DNA of 64,000 bases. It comes from Coenobita brevimanus (lineage: Eukaryota; Arthropoda; Malacostraca; Decapoda; Coenobitidae). Where the stretch lies: NCBI GenBank assembly GCA_032717465.1, contig CM064713.1:2900001-2964000 (forward strand), written 5' to 3'. A program made the translations under genes and the position numbers. A model generated the notes under the pieces. That model saw only the letters and a program-made list of their open reading frames with translations. It was not told the origin of the DNA and made no database searches. The stretch's first letter is position 1; the number at the start of each line of letters is the position of its first letter. This document shows positions 1 through 10,740 of the stretch, one piece after another.

Positions 1-95
<95 letters not shown>

Positions 96-239
96 ACAGA
101 CAGACAGACAGACATTCAGATCGACAGAAACAGAAACAGACAGACAGACAGAAACACACACAGACAGACAAGGACAGAAAGAGACATACAGAGAAAGAAA
201 GACAGCGAGACAGATCAAAAGACCGATAGCCTGATAGAT
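1..239. repeat. (GT)n then degenerate (CAGA)n
   Basis: A perfect GT run fills positions 1-93 and continues off the window edge. It passes directly into imperfect CAGA/GAAA tetranucleotides. Open frames here are only Cys-Val or Asp-Arg-Gln-Thr translations of the repeat. Confidence 0.98.
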
Positions 240-754
240 GGATAGAAAGATAGATAGGGAGGGGGAGGGGAAACTCATCCAATATTGAAAGAAAGAAAAA
301 TGGCGACATGGTACCCAGTCTCTCATTATTGGAAAGAAAGAAGGAAGGAAAGATGAAGAATGAAGGAGAGAAAAAATGAGAAGGAAGGGAGGGAAAAGAG
401 TGTCATTCAGGCTAGAGGACACGAATATTGGGAGAGAGGGAGGGAGGGAGGGAGGAAAGAAGGGAGGGAGAGGAGAGAGGGATAGCAGGAAGGAGGGAGG
501 TAAGAAAGGAGAAGGAGAGACGGAGTGGCAGAGAAGGAGGAAGGAATGGAGGAGAGAGAGGGTGGGAGAGGAGGAAGGAAAGGAGGAGAGAGGGAGGATG
601 AAAAGAAAGGGAGGGAGGGACGGAAAGAGGAAGAGGAGTTAGATGAAGGGAAGGAAGGAAGGAAGAAGAGAGAGGAGGGAAAGAGTTGGAAGGAGGAATA
701 GAGGGAAAAAATTGAGAGGGCGTGTGGGTGGCAAGAGAGGAAGGGAGGGAAGGA

Positions 755-791
<37 letters not shown>

Positions 792-2335
792 CGCTGAATA
801 AGAATCGTTAGTGGAGGGAGGAGAGAAAGGGATGAAAGGATGTGGAAGTTGAGACAGACAGACAGACAGACAGACAGAGAGGTGATTGCAGATGAGATAA
901 AACTGGACAAGGAAAGACCCAGAAAGAAAAAAATCTCAAGGATACAAGGCGAAGTAAGAAGGAATAAAGAGACGGAAGAAGGAGGGTAAGAAGAGGAGGG
1001 AGGGGGAAGAAAGAAAAAGGAAGAGAGAGAGAGAAAAAAAACAAGCGTAATATTAAAAAACAGGAAGAGAGAAAAGAGAAACTGAGAAGGAGGAAGGAAG
1101 GAGTGAAAAAAAGAGAGAATGAAGAAGAGAGAGAAAAACAATAATAAAAACAGGTAGAGAGAAAAAAGATCCTGAAAAAGAGGAAGGAAGGGATGAAAAA
1201 AAGAGAAGAGAGAGAAAAAAAAGGAAGATAGAAAAGAGAAGAGAAAATGGAAAGAAGGGATGAAAAAAACATAAACAAGAAGGAAGGAAAAAGTAGGGGA
1301 AAAATGAACAGGTGAGAGCAAGGAGCAAAAGAAAGGGAGAAGGAAATAAGACAAGAAAAAGAAGCACAAGTGAGGAAAGAAGCGAGGGGCAGACATAGAA
1401 AAGTAATAAAATGGAGCAACTAGCAATGTAAGAATTAGATCTAGGATGAAGGAAAGAAAAAATGAGAGGAAATTAGGATAAGGACAAATAGAAGGTGAGA
1501 GGAAGAATGACGAAAGGTAAGTGTGAAAGGAAGAAGCACAAAAATTAAAGGAGACATGAACAAAATAATAATAAGAGTAAGAAGAAAAACCGATAAGAAG
1601 GAAAACGGATATAGAAAATGAGAGAGACGAAGGAAGAGGTGAGCACAGGAAAAAGCAAGAATAAAAGGAAGGAGCAACTGAACAGAATAAGAATGAGGAA
1701 GAAACTAGGAAGGAGGGATAGAGAAAGTAAGAGAAAGAAAGAAAAATAAAACATAAAAGAAAAAACAGAGAAAGGCAAAAGTAAACCAAAATGAAGAGAG
1801 GAAGGAAGAGACAAGAGTATAAAGAGGAAGAAAGGAATGAGGAAGTGAGAAACGAAGTGATAATGAAAAAGATGATGATGCTGGGGGAGGAGAGAATGAG
1901 AAGTGAAAGAAATGCAAGTCGAAGGAAGAAAAGATTAAGGTAAAGAAGAAGACGAGGAGGAGGAAGCAGAAGGACGGGAGAAACGAAAAGAGTGAGATTA
2001 AGAAAATAAATAAAAGGTAGGGGAGAAAAGGATAAAGCAAGAATAAAGAGAAAATTAAATGAAAAAGTAAGGGAGACGCGAAAAAGTAAGAGTAATTAGG
2101 AAGAGAAATGAAGGAGGAGGAGGGAAAAGGAAAAAAGTTGAAGAACAGAAGGAAATGACAGAGGAAGATATAAATGAAGAAAGAGAGTTAATAATGAAAG
2201 AGTAAAGGGAGGAAATAACAGAAAGAACAGAAATAAAGGCAAGAGCAAAAGGAGAAACTAGTAAAGTAAAAATATGAAGAGAAATAAAAAGTGAAAAGAT
2301 AAAAGAAGAAAGTGAGGTAATAATTTGGGAGGTCA
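240..2335. repeat. 2.1-kb polypurine (GA-rich) tract
   Basis: The plus strand is almost entirely A and G for about 2.1 kb, with GGAA, GGGA and GAAA permutations, a pure GA run near 759-787 and CAGA units near 851-880. The minus strand has a 460-codon Phe/Leu/Ser-rich open frame, but it is a by-product of the TTC/CTC composition and I do not call it a gene. Confidence 0.95.
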
Positions 2336-2455
2336 TTACAGTGTGTGCCCAGCCACTATTACACCTGTGCAAGATCTCAAATGAGGTACCTGTAACACCT
2401 GTTCCTACCTGTAAATGAGGGTACAACAAGGACACTAGAGTACACTGAAATGCTT
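2336..2455. other. mixed-sequence island between purine and pyrimidine arms
   Basis: About 120 bp of balanced sequence separates the purine arm from the pyrimidine arm. It contains short repeated TACCTGTAA-like words but no open frame or recognised element. Confidence 0.6.
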
Positions 2456-3020
2456 CCCTGTTTGCCTTCCTTGTACCTTCACTTCCTTCCTCTTCCTTTT
2501 CCACTTGTCCCTCTTTCTCTCTTCTTCTTCCTCCCTTCACTCCTTTTCCTTTTCCCTTATTCTTCCTTTTCTTCACTTCACCCCTCCACCTTTTCCCCTT
2601 CTCTTCTTCCTCTTCCCCTCACTGCTCATTTTTTTCTCTCCACCCTTCTGTTCTCTTCCACTAATTCCTCTCCCTTTTACCAAGTTTTTGTCTCTCTTCT
2701 CTTCACTTGCCCTATACTTTTTCCTCTTCTCGTCTCTCCTGTCACTCTTCTTCCACCCTTCTTCCTCTTCGCCTTACTCCTCTTCCTCTTCTCCTGCTCT
2801 TCTTCCGTTTTTCACACTTCTTCCCTTCACTTCCCTCCCTCTTTCCCTACTGTTCATCCTCTTCCCTTACTCTGTTTTCCACATTCTCCACTCCGTTGCC
2901 TCTCCCCTTACCCTTCTCCCTCTTCCCTTCACTCCTTTTCCTTTTCCCTTACTCTTCTTTCTGTTCCTTCCTTTTAATTCCTCTCTCTCTCCCTCTTTCC
3001 CTACACTTCTTCCCCCTCCC

Positions 3021-3191
3021 TTCACTCCTTTTCCTCTTCCCTTCACTCCTCTTCCTCTTCCCTTCACTCCTCTTCCTCTTCCCTTCACTCCTCTTCCTCT
3101 TCCCTTCACTCCTCTTCCTCTTCCCTTCACTCCTCTTCCTCTTCCCTTCACTCCTCTTCCTCTTCCCTTCACTCCTCTTCCTCTTCCCTTC
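3021..3191. repeat. 21-bp minisatellite, about 8 units
   Basis: The unit TTCACTCCTCTTCCTCTTCC (plus one further C) repeats almost perfectly eight times. Because 21 is a multiple of three, every frame stays open, giving heptapeptide translations on both strands. No start context or domain supports coding. Confidence 0.95.
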
Positions 3192-3244
3192 ACCATCAAG
3201 CAACACATTTCATCAACATTTCACAAGAAGCCGCAAACACTCCA

Positions 3245-3580
3245 GCCTTCCCCACACCTGCCACACTCTGCCTCCCTCTTCCTCCCTCTGCCTATCCCTT
3301 GCCTTATCCTGCCTCCCTCTGCCTTCCCTTTGCCTCATCATGCCTCCCTCTACCATCATTCTGCCTCACCATGCCTCCCTCTGCCATCATTGTGCCTCAC
3401 CCTGCCTCCCTCTGCCTTACCCTGCCTCCCTCTCCCATCCTCCACCCCACCCGTGCCTCACCCTTCACACCCTGGTTCACCCTGCCTCACCTTGCCTCTC
3501 CCTGCCTCACATCTGCCTCACATCGGCCTCACCTTGCCTGACTCTGCCTCACCCTGCCTCACACGTCTGTCTTCCTCTCA
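3245..3580. repeat. degenerate CTGCCTCNC minisatellite
   Basis: CTGCCTC, CTGCCTTAC and CTGCCTCCCT words recur every 10-20 bp with drift. This block lies inside the pyrimidine arm but has more G and A than its surroundings. Confidence 0.85.
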
Positions 3581-3711
3581 CTCTCAGCCAACACATACCA
3601 AGAGACATTTTTCGACTAGACATTTTCAGCATTCCTCTTCCTCCTCCTCCTCTTCGCTCCTTTTCCTCTTTCCTTCATTCCTTTTTATTTTTCCTGCACT
3701 CTTCTCCCTCT

Positions 3712-3763
3712 TCATCTTCTTCTTCTTCTTTTTCCTTTTCTTTTTTCCTTCTTCCTTCTTCTA

Positions 3764-3794
<31 letters not shown>

Positions 3795-3880
3795 TTCTTT
3801 TTTCCTTCTTCCTCTTCTCCTTCTTCTTCTTCTTCTTCCTCCTCTTCTTCTTCCTTTTCTTTTTCTTCTTCTTCTTCTCC
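3712..3880. repeat. (TTC)n microsatellite, imperfect
   Basis: TTC/CTT trinucleotides with occasional CCT interruptions; the longest pure run is near 3774-3800. Confidence 0.95.
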
Positions 3881-4791
3881 TTCCTCCTGTCCCCTGAACT
3901 CCTCTTCTTTTTCCTCTCCTATTTCCTCCACTTCCTCTTCTTTTCATTCCTAATTCTCTTCCCTTCATTCATTTTCCTCTTCCACTCTTCTTTTTCTCTT
4001 CTTGGTATTTTGTTTACTCATATTTTCCTTCCCTTCCCTCCTCTTCCTCTTTCTTTCATTTCTCTTCCTCTTCCCCTCACTCTTCATATTTCTTTCATTT
4101 CTCTTCCTCTTTCATTCACTCCTCTTCCTCCTCCCTTCACTTTTCTTCCTATGTACTTCCCTTCTCACCTCTCCTCCTCCTCCTCTTCCCTCCATTCCTC
4201 TTCCTCTTCCTTACTCTCATCATTTTTTTTTCTCTTGTCTTCCTTTCATTCCTCTTCCTCTTCCTTTCATATCTCTTCCTCTTTCTCTCCACCCTCGTCT
4301 TTTCCTCTTCATTTCCTTTCATACCTCTTCCTCTCCTCATCATCTCCTCTTCCTCTTCCTTTACCTCTTCCTCCTCTTCTCTTTACTCCCACCTCTCCCA
4401 TCCCTCCTCTTCTCTTAACTACCACCTCTCCCATCCCTCCTCTTCCTCTTCCCTACACTCCCCCTTCTCTTCCTCTTTCTTACCCTCATCACCATCACTT
4501 CCTCTCCTCTCCCATTCCTCTTCCTCTCTCTCCCATCCCTCCTCTTCTTTCAACACCCACCTCTCCCACCCCTTCTCTTCCTCTTCTCTCCCATTGCTCC
4601 ACTTCTTCTCTTCTCCCAACCCTCATCTTCTCTTACCCACCTCTCCCATCGCTCCTCTTCCTCTTCCTCTTCCTCATAAAAGTGGGGAGAGAGAGACAAT
4701 ATTATGAAAACACTTCAAATCCACCAGACAGCCGGATTCCCTGTGAGTTTGTCCGCGCCTCGCCCTCTCCAAACCTGCCAGTATTTTTTTT

Positions 4792-5023
4792 CTATACTCT
4801 ATTTACTCTAACTTGGCCTAGAATCGCCCTCTCTAGATCCTCGGTGCTGCATTGTGGCAGGAGATCAACAGCAAAATAAGATGCTAGTCACGAGGAAGTG
4901 CTATGGAAAGGATATAGAGCAGTAGCAGTTTTTCCCTTCTTGCACATAATTACCTGTACAGTACGTGAATTGAGCCATATAAAGGTAGGTAATTTGGGCC
5001 AGATAAAGGTGAAAGAAGTATAG
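4792..5023 (+). mobile_element. family A fold-back MITE-like element, near-complete copy
   Basis: Starts CTATAC followed by CTAACTTGGCCTAGAAT and ends GGGCCAGATAAAGG...AGTATAG, so the two ends are inverted versions of each other. The core reads GATGCTAGTCACGAGGAAGT. It has no open frame, so it would be non-autonomous. Related copies lie near 5024, 5283, 9125, 24503 (minus), 25743, 27009 (minus), 27356 and 49044 (minus). Confidence 0.75.
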
Positions 5024-5194
5024 GATCGTCGGTGGTAGCAAGAGAGTATCAGTAATATATGATGCTAATCACGATGAAGTGCAATGGAAAGGATTTAGAG
5101 CGGTAGCATTGTCTTTTATTCTTTCACAAACCTGCATGAAATAAGCTCCATATGGACGGTCATCTTAGGCCAAGTTAAGGTAAACGAACTATAG
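5024..5194 (+). mobile_element. family A copy, left end missing
   Basis: Begins just after the preceding family A copy. It carries the core GATGCTAATCACGATGAAGT and ends GGCCAAGTTAAGG...CTATAG. The left inverted terminus is absent, so this is either a truncated copy or a partial tandem duplication. Confidence 0.7.
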
Positions 5195-5275
5195 ATTAAC
5201 CTTTTCCACCCCATGAAGTACTGCTGACGTCGTTCTTTACCCCACCAGACGATTTTATTAAGCTTAGAGGAGCAA
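5195..5275 (+). repeat. family D unit fragment
   Basis: Contains CCAGACGATTTTATTAAGCT followed by AGAGGAGC, matching the units tandemly arrayed at 8226-8800. Confidence 0.55.
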
Positions 5276-5282
5276 GAATAAT

Positions 5283-5420
5283 CTGTTTATCTATATATAG
5301 CTTGACGCTAGTCAAGAAGAAGTGCTATGGAATGGATGAAGAAACAGCTTTTTCTGCCACTGAGCCACCTAGCTGTAACAGGACGAAAATCTAGGTCAGG
5401 TTAAGGGAAAAGGAGTATAG
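5283..5420 (+). mobile_element. family A copy, left-truncated
   Basis: Core GCTAGTCAAGAAGAAGTGCT, then GAGCCACCTAGCTGTAACAG, ending CTAGGTCAGGTTAAGG...AGTATAG. The core-to-right-end order is the same as in the copy at 5024. Confidence 0.7.
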
Positions 5421-5756
5421 CATCTCTGCTTTAATTACTGGTCTTTTTATTTACAGCTAATTATTCCGTCTTAAGCTACATTTACCACATTTATAAAGAG
5501 ATAAATTAAATAAATGGTATAAAGAAAATAACAACTATCAAATGGAAAAATAAACTGCTAAAGAAGAACTGCTACGGAACCTAATTAACCGAGAAGATAA
5601 TAAGATGTAGTTAATATTACTGGTCTGCTTCTGTAATTACACCACCTCGCCAACTGAACACACATTAAGCTAAATTAGACGAACAAGGACGCCCCTCACC
5701 TAACTGTTCCTCAGAAGTGCACGATACGAGAGGCTGGGAAAGTCGGCCCATTGCAG
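5421..5756. other. unassigned AT-rich sequence
   Basis: Stops occur in all frames. I see no simple repeat, tRNA-like motif or match to the families defined elsewhere in the window. Confidence 0.5.
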
Positions 5757-5868
5757 CAAGTGTCATTTCCACGCATCTCCACTGTCATTTCCGCCGCATT
5801 CCCGCTGTGTAATTTCCACTGTGTCATTCCCACTGTGTCATTTCCACCGCATTTCCACTATGTTGCAC
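5757..5868. repeat. about 14-bp minisatellite
   Basis: Six to seven drifting units of ACTGTGTCATTTCC, some with CGC insertions or shortened. Confidence 0.85.
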
Positions 5869-5978
5869 GCCTGGATGTAATCTTTCTCAGAATGAGTCGC
5901 ATACTAATGTCCTGAATTCGGATTACGTGTTTCTTAGTTAAAACCTCCTACATTCCTGTGGGCAACTTTCTTGTTTTT

Positions 5979-6003
5979 GTCATTATTATTATTATCATCA
6001 TCA

Positions 6004-6049
<46 letters not shown>

Positions 6050-6103
6050 CATTACTGTTATTATTATCATCATCATCATCATCATCATCAGTATTATTAT
6101 TAC
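5979..6103. repeat. (ATT)n/(ATC)n microsatellite
   Basis: ATT trinucleotides with ATC blocks, about 125 bp. The Ile-rich and Asn/Asp-rich frames on the two strands are repeat translations. Confidence 0.98.
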
Positions 6104-6690
6104 TTACCTTAAAATTATATTGTTTCAAAGGATATATGGCCTAGAGCCTTCAAACTTGGTCACCTAAGTCGGACAGCTATCCACTTCTTTTGGTCAAAAA
6201 TGGTGGCAGTTCGTCATCCGGATCGCCGGATATCATCCGGAACAAAGAAAAACGAGTCAGCCACTCTATCTTAAGAAGTGCTTAAGACAGGAAGCTGGAA
6301 TTTTACTGAAGAAAAGCCTTAAGGTGAACGAAGGCCTGAAGGGAGTACGGTTCCAATTGGTTGGTTTTTCTCGGAGTTCGCCTGGGGTCAAAAATTGGGA
6401 CTTTTCCGGATATTCCTGGTGTCACCTAACTTTCCATGAAGGATAAAAGCAACAGCCACCGAACTTGGTGGTCTTACAAAGTCTGATGACCTAAGGTGAC
6501 GTGCACAAGATCAGTGACCTTGACCTCAAGATCCCTTAGTAGCTCGGTTTCTGGTTGGCAGTGACTGTGGAAAGTTTTGATCAACATTTTATTTGGACAA
6601 TTTTCCTGCGTTCTAGTTCATTGTTGTTGTTACCAAACTGTTATATTCAGCTCAAGAAGGCTCACTAACACCTAAGGGGTTATTTAAGGC
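6104..6690. repeat. unclassified dispersed-type element with receptor-like half-sites
   Basis: Non-repetitive text with phrases resembling other blocks here: CTTCAAACTTGGTCACC, GTGACCTTGACCTCAAG, and CCGGAT repeats near 6218-6240. TGACCTTGA lies at 6515-6523. It resembles the AGGTCA-rich blocks at 29950, 33840 and 37780 in style; homology is inferred, not aligned. Confidence 0.45.
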
Positions 6691-6710
6691 CATACCTAAG
6701 ACTCGAAGGC

Positions 6711-6926
6711 CCGTATTCTGGTAGGTTCAGGAAGCACCCTAACACCTTTTCTTAAGCGACATATTTTGCTTATTACACCTTGCTGTCATTCTCCGTGTTA
6801 CCTAAATCATTCCAATATCGCCGTACTCTGCATAGATAATGTACGAGAGGATATTAACCAGCCATATCCAAAAATAAATCGCTAAGGAAGAGGTGCTAGG
6901 AAGCTTCCATTACTGACAATACGAAA
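6711..6926. mobile_element. family C fold-back element, complete-looking copy
   Basis: Left arm CCGTATTCTG...GGAAGCACCCTAACACC and right arm AATAAATCGCTAAGGAAG...AGCTTCC...AATACGAA are inverted relative to each other around a ~110-bp spacer. No open frame. Other copies lie at 11790, 25209, 34251, 48205 and 54620. The form is that of a palindromic MITE. Confidence 0.75.
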
Positions 6927-7062
6927 GAGTCTACAATTCCCTAAGCTGAATAAAATCGCTTGAAGATGCCAAGGGTAAAGTGAAAAAAAAAATCTTGTGC
7001 TGAAAGGGTTAAGACACGATGGGTGAACAAAGACTCCGCCAAGCCAACTGCGCTCCCGTATT

Positions 7063-7063
<1 letters not shown>

Positions 7064-7105
<42 letters not shown>
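7064..7105. repeat. (CA)n microsatellite
   Basis: Perfect 42-bp CA run. Confidence 0.98.
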
Positions 7106-7107
<2 letters not shown>

Positions 7108-7208
7108 GAGGGCAGAAGGACTTAGAAATTTCCCCAGTGTGGCCGCCTGACCGTCACTGCACCACTCTCCCCATACTGCAGCAGCGACACTTCCTCCCTC
7201 CGAACTAA

Positions 7209-7434
7209 GCTGCCTCGTAGCTAATACGAAAAAGGAAGTGCTAAGTTTTATCTTGGGTTTTCTTATCTCCTCTGATTCACGTCTCTAATATAAACTCAGG
7301 GCCGTCTTATTAATGCTGTGTGTGCAAAGGTAAGCTGGCTCATACCTCCTACGAAACAGGAAATCCTAGTTTACCTCAGGCATTCTTTTCTCCTCTGATT
7401 CATGTCTCTAAAGAGATTTCAGTGTCGTAATGCT
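7209..7434. repeat. 124-bp tandem duplication
   Basis: Two diverged units share TCCTCTGATTCACGTCTCTA (CATGTC in the second) at an offset of about 124 bp, with similar flanks (GAAANAGGAAGTGCTA, AGNNTAATGCT). Not coding. Confidence 0.75.
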
Positions 7435-7467
7435 TAAACTCAACTCATGAATATGTGGACAAGCCCT

Positions 7468-7530
7468 AAACGTTTACCTCCGCCAACAAAGTAGGAAGGA
7501 GGCTGTGTTTTTCACCCGTGTCTGTCTGTT

Positions 7531-7617
<87 letters not shown>

Positions 7618-7990
7618 AAGATGTCTGAAAAAGTAGTTATCTGATTTTAATGAAATTTGTTGCAAAACTGGACAGTGGGTCAAGGAAGAGCTGATTAGAT
7701 TTTGAAGTGGATTTTGACCAGGATGTGGGAATAAATTAAAAACTTTATTGATGTTGGCTGAGGTGTGCACTCTCTGAGATTGTGCAACTGGGTAGACTAA
7801 GACCGTAGAAGAAACTGGCTGTGTGAGACCGTAAAAGTGTTTGTCTGGTAGGAAAGAGGAATGACAAGGAATAATCAAAAATTTTATTAGCACTGGAAGA
7901 GGTGTGCCTTCTCTTAGCTATTTCTAGTGAACGATAATTTCTGATAAATATGATACTAATGGAGGAATGTCTGCCGTTTTTATGACATTT
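7468..7990 (+). mobile_element. family F element interrupted by (GT)n
   Basis: Opens with GTTTACCTCCGCCAACAAAG and TTCACCCGTGTCTGTCTG, passes into a perfect GT run (7534-7616), then continues with ATTTTAATGAAATTTGTTGC and GTGGGTCAAGGAAGAGCTGA. The same order without the long GT run occurs at 30375 and 42640. The GT run sits where other copies have TGTTTGTTTGTCTGT, so it probably expanded from within the element. A partial second repetition follows at 7845-7990. Confidence 0.65.
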
Positions 7991-8225
7991 CTCACAACGC
8001 ACTGTAATTAATGTGGGAGGCAGGATGATGACGTTTAATATTTTCTGACGATCTATATGTGACCGTCAAAAATTAGGGCACTATGTCAGAACTTTAGCAC
8101 ACTCACTTTTTAATCACACCGCCATCACTGCCTTGCCCTAGATCTCCTTACTGGATGTGAAGGGGCGGTGGGCATCAGTTGTAATGGTATAAGAAATTTC
8201 CAGCCATTACACCACAGAAAAGTTG
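7991..8225. other. unassigned sequence
   Basis: Low-complexity features are absent and no open frame or family match is visible. Confidence 0.4.
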
Positions 8226-8800
8226 AAATTGTCCCATTTTGAGTATTTTACACCAAGTTGAGAAGCCATGCGTCAGAAAGCTGGACAGTAAATGAATCAA
8301 AGTTTGCCTTCTAATGGTAGGTATAACTCTAACAGGAGATTTTATCAAGCCGAGTGTGAGTTAAGGGAGCCTAAATTTTTATACATGTACCATTCGCCCT
8401 CTCGTAAGTAAGAAAAAACTTAGAATTCTACTCAAGATAACGCCAGACGATTTTATTCAGCTGAGAGGGAGTCACAGGAGCCGGAGCGTTAAGAATGGTA
8501 AAATAAACCCTCTGATAGTTAAAGCTACTCGGCGTTTCCATTCCAGCTAATGACAGACGATTTTCTTCAGCCAACAGTAGATATAAGAGCCAGAGGGTGT
8601 TAGTACTGGGACCATTAACTCTTGTAGGTAATGTACGACTCTGGTCTTCCATTGCAGATAAGACCAGACGATTTTTTCTCCAGCTGAGAGTGAGTAACAG
8701 GATCCTGACAATGGTGATCAGGTTAACATTAGCCCTTTCATAAACGAGACCAGTTTCTATTCCAGCTAACACCAGACGGTTATAATTGGCAGAGAGTGAG
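8226..8800 (+). repeat. family D tandem array, about 108-bp period, 5-6 units
   Basis: CAGACGATTTTATTCAGCTG and variants recur near 8334, 8446, 8556, 8664 and 8770, each followed by GAGAGTGAGTCACAGGAGCC-like text and a TTAACYCT word. The oldest-looking unit may begin near 8228. Single dispersed units occur at 5248, 11377, 42200-42420 (both strands) and 47385-47440. Confidence 0.8.
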
Positions 8801-8849
8801 TCGCAGGGGCCCAGGAGTGGTGAAGGACGTGGTGGAAATGCTGGGTGGG

Positions 8850-9115
8850 ACAGGGTGACTGGTTAGAACTTGAATTCTTTATTTTCTTTAATATTTCGGG
8901 GTGCACAGACCCCATCCTCAAAGAGTCGGTCGGTTCTTTGTCGCCCGAAACGTTAGATAAAATGAAATCAAGCTTTACCCTGTCTCTCTCTCCCACCCAA
9001 CATTTCCACTTGTCTCAATGGATCATCTACAAGGGGCGTCGTGTTCCTGTCGAAGAAGCAGAAAGAGAGTTGAAAAGAAGGGTATCCAACAACAGCAAAG
9101 CGAGTGGTGCAGCAT
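8850..9115 (+). repeat. dispersed repeat with CCCGAAACGTTA motif
   Basis: Contains ATTTCGGGGTGCACAGACCC (a short GGGG..CCCC palindrome), CATCCTCAAAGAG, CGCCCGAAACGTTA and AACATTTCCACTTGTCTCAA. The segment at 49740-49885 repeats the same order (CCCATCTTCAGAGAG, GCCTGAAACCTTA, ACATTTCCACTTGTCACAAT). The GCCCGAAACG phrasing recalls sequences linked to Penelope-like elements, but that is from memory and weak. Confidence 0.45.
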
Positions 9116-9124
9116 TACCAATAG

Positions 9125-9362
9125 CCATACTTTGTTCACTTTTACTTGGTTTAAAACTGTCAACTTGGCCTAAAATTGCCGTCTCTCCATCGTAAATACT
9201 GCGCTAAAGCAAGGGGTATAACGCTAGCATTTGGTGCCCGACACGAAGAAGTGCTATAAGAGGATGTAGAGTCTAAGTATTGCCTTTTTCTACCAGCAAG
9301 CTGCGTGAAATAAATTGTAGAAGGGCGGACATCTTGGCCAAGTTAAGATGAATGAACTACAG
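9125..9362 (+). mobile_element. family A copy
   Basis: CAACTTGGCCTAAAATTGCC on the left, core ACACGAAGAAGTGCTATAAG, and GGCCAAGTTAAGATG...CTACAG on the right. Terminal inverted symmetry is retained. Confidence 0.7.
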
Positions 9363-10035
9363 TCTAACAGGAAAGGGGCGTCAAGGTGAAGCGGAACAAG
9401 AGGTGCAGAAGAAGTGCAATGGCAGCACAACATGACCTGGCAGAAGACTCCAGAACGTTTATTGCCATGGCTAAAAGCAAGCACATCCTGAATCCAAAGA
9501 AGATCAGTTAATGTAAGCCCCCTTTCTTGTAAAAATGAAAAATAATAGTTGCTTGTTTCCACACTAGGACCCCGAAGTTCCATATGATCCTTGCCCTGTG
9601 CAGTGGATTCTTTGATGATCTCAGGTTCTGCAATTACTGAATTATCCTTTCACCAGAGTTTATTAAGATGCAAACTAATCCATCGGCATATACGGAATAA
9701 TTTGAACTACTTGTCGCTTCATACCACCTATTGAGTTAACAACATAGGCGTGTGTTTAAACTTATTTGCAGTTTTGTAATTTCTGTTTGGTTCTATCGAA
9801 AGTGTGAGGAGGTCATAAATTGTATCTTAAACATCCTCTCCAATGATACCAGTTTTATGTCTATACATTTGTAAATAACGAGAAATAAAGATGCTTGCTC
9901 TGTTTTTTTTTTGTTTTTTTTCCTGTGACTCTGAAGTTGACCTGAGTTTGTTGTTCACCTAGGCAAGGGAACACCGTCAGCTGTAGACGATTTATTTGAC
10001 ACCTCAGTTGTCAAAATCGGTCCATAATTGCGACT
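9363..10035. other. unassigned sequence with a short minus-strand open frame
   Basis: A 97-codon minus-strand frame (9290-9583) reads into the family A copy at its C-terminal end, so it cannot be an ordinary gene as it stands. Its first ~70 residues have mixed composition but match nothing I recognise. A T-run sits at 9902-9921. Confidence 0.35.
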
Positions 10036-10372
10036 TGTAGGCCACGAACGAACGAATGGATGGACGAACGAATGGATGGACGGACGAATGGATGGACGAA
10101 GGAAGGGATGGACTAACGAATGGAGGGACGAACGAATGGAGGGACGAACGAATGGATGGACGGACGAATGGATGGACGAACGAAGGGATGGACGAACGAA
10201 TGGATGGACGAACGAATGGATGGACGAACGAAGGGATGAACTAACGAATGGATGGACGAACGAATGGAGGGACGAACGAATGGAGGGACGGACGAATGGA
10301 TGGACGAAAGAATGAATGGACGAACGAATGGAGGGACGAACGAAAGGATGGACGAACTAATGGACAGACGGA
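10036..10372. repeat. tetranucleotide-based array of GAAC/GAAT/GGAT/GGAC
   Basis: About 340 bp composed of four-base blocks GAAC, GAAT, GGAT, GGAC and AGGG in varying order, in higher units of 12-24 bp such as GGACGAACGAATGGAT. Frames stay open by chance. Confidence 0.95.
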
Positions 10373-10740
10373 AAACCTTTAATCCTGACTCAGCCGCTTA
10401 AGATCCTCCATATCATCCTCGGCAAATAAATAAATCAGTAAAAAAGCTAAACCCTGACATGAGAAGCCCAGTGAACCTCAACTACTCAAACTAATGAAGG
10501 TGCCTGGTCCTTCGCCCCCTGAACTCTGCGCCAATCTACTCCATCACAGTAGATTTCGAGGTAGATTCAGCAGACCTGGAGGACCAATACATGAGCCTTG
10601 TGCCTGTGATGGGCCTTTGGTGTTCCCCACAGACGCTGGCACTCTGGAAAATGACGATGGGATGGATTTCTATTCCCTTTGGTAAATTGAGGGAATGAAG
10701 GGATGTGCTCTGTTGTGTATGAAGATCCACTGGGCCTATG
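10373..10740. other. unassigned sequence
   Basis: Short overlapping frames of ~60 codons occur on both strands without recognisable domains. It ends directly at the TTTA/TCTA array, so it could be the 3' part of an old element with a simple tail. Confidence 0.35.

Larger units (their letters stand above)
2456..4680. repeat. 2.2-kb polypyrimidine tract
   Basis: The plus strand is almost purely C and T, built from CTTCC, CTCTTC and TTCACTCC words, interrupted only by the CTGCC-type block listed separately. Plus-strand frames of up to 482 codons are Ser/Leu/Pro/Phe translations of the tract with no domain. Confidence 0.95.

Noticed and set aside
407..1789. A 460-codon minus-strand open frame
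   Set aside because: It is a Phe/Leu/Ser translation of the GA-rich tract, with no domain, signal or conserved motif. Several overlapping frames of similar composition exist over the same DNA.
3021..3191. Regular 21-bp repeats as a possible CRISPR array
   Set aside because: Units are directly adjacent with no unique spacers, in a eukaryotic microsatellite context.
2505..3953. A 482-codon plus-strand frame with heptapeptide repeats
   Set aside because: The heptad comes from a 21-bp DNA repeat that keeps all frames open, and composition is that of the pyrimidine tract.
9290..9583. A 97-codon minus-strand frame of mixed composition
   Set aside because: It includes the family A element and matches no family I know. 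Left as unassigned.
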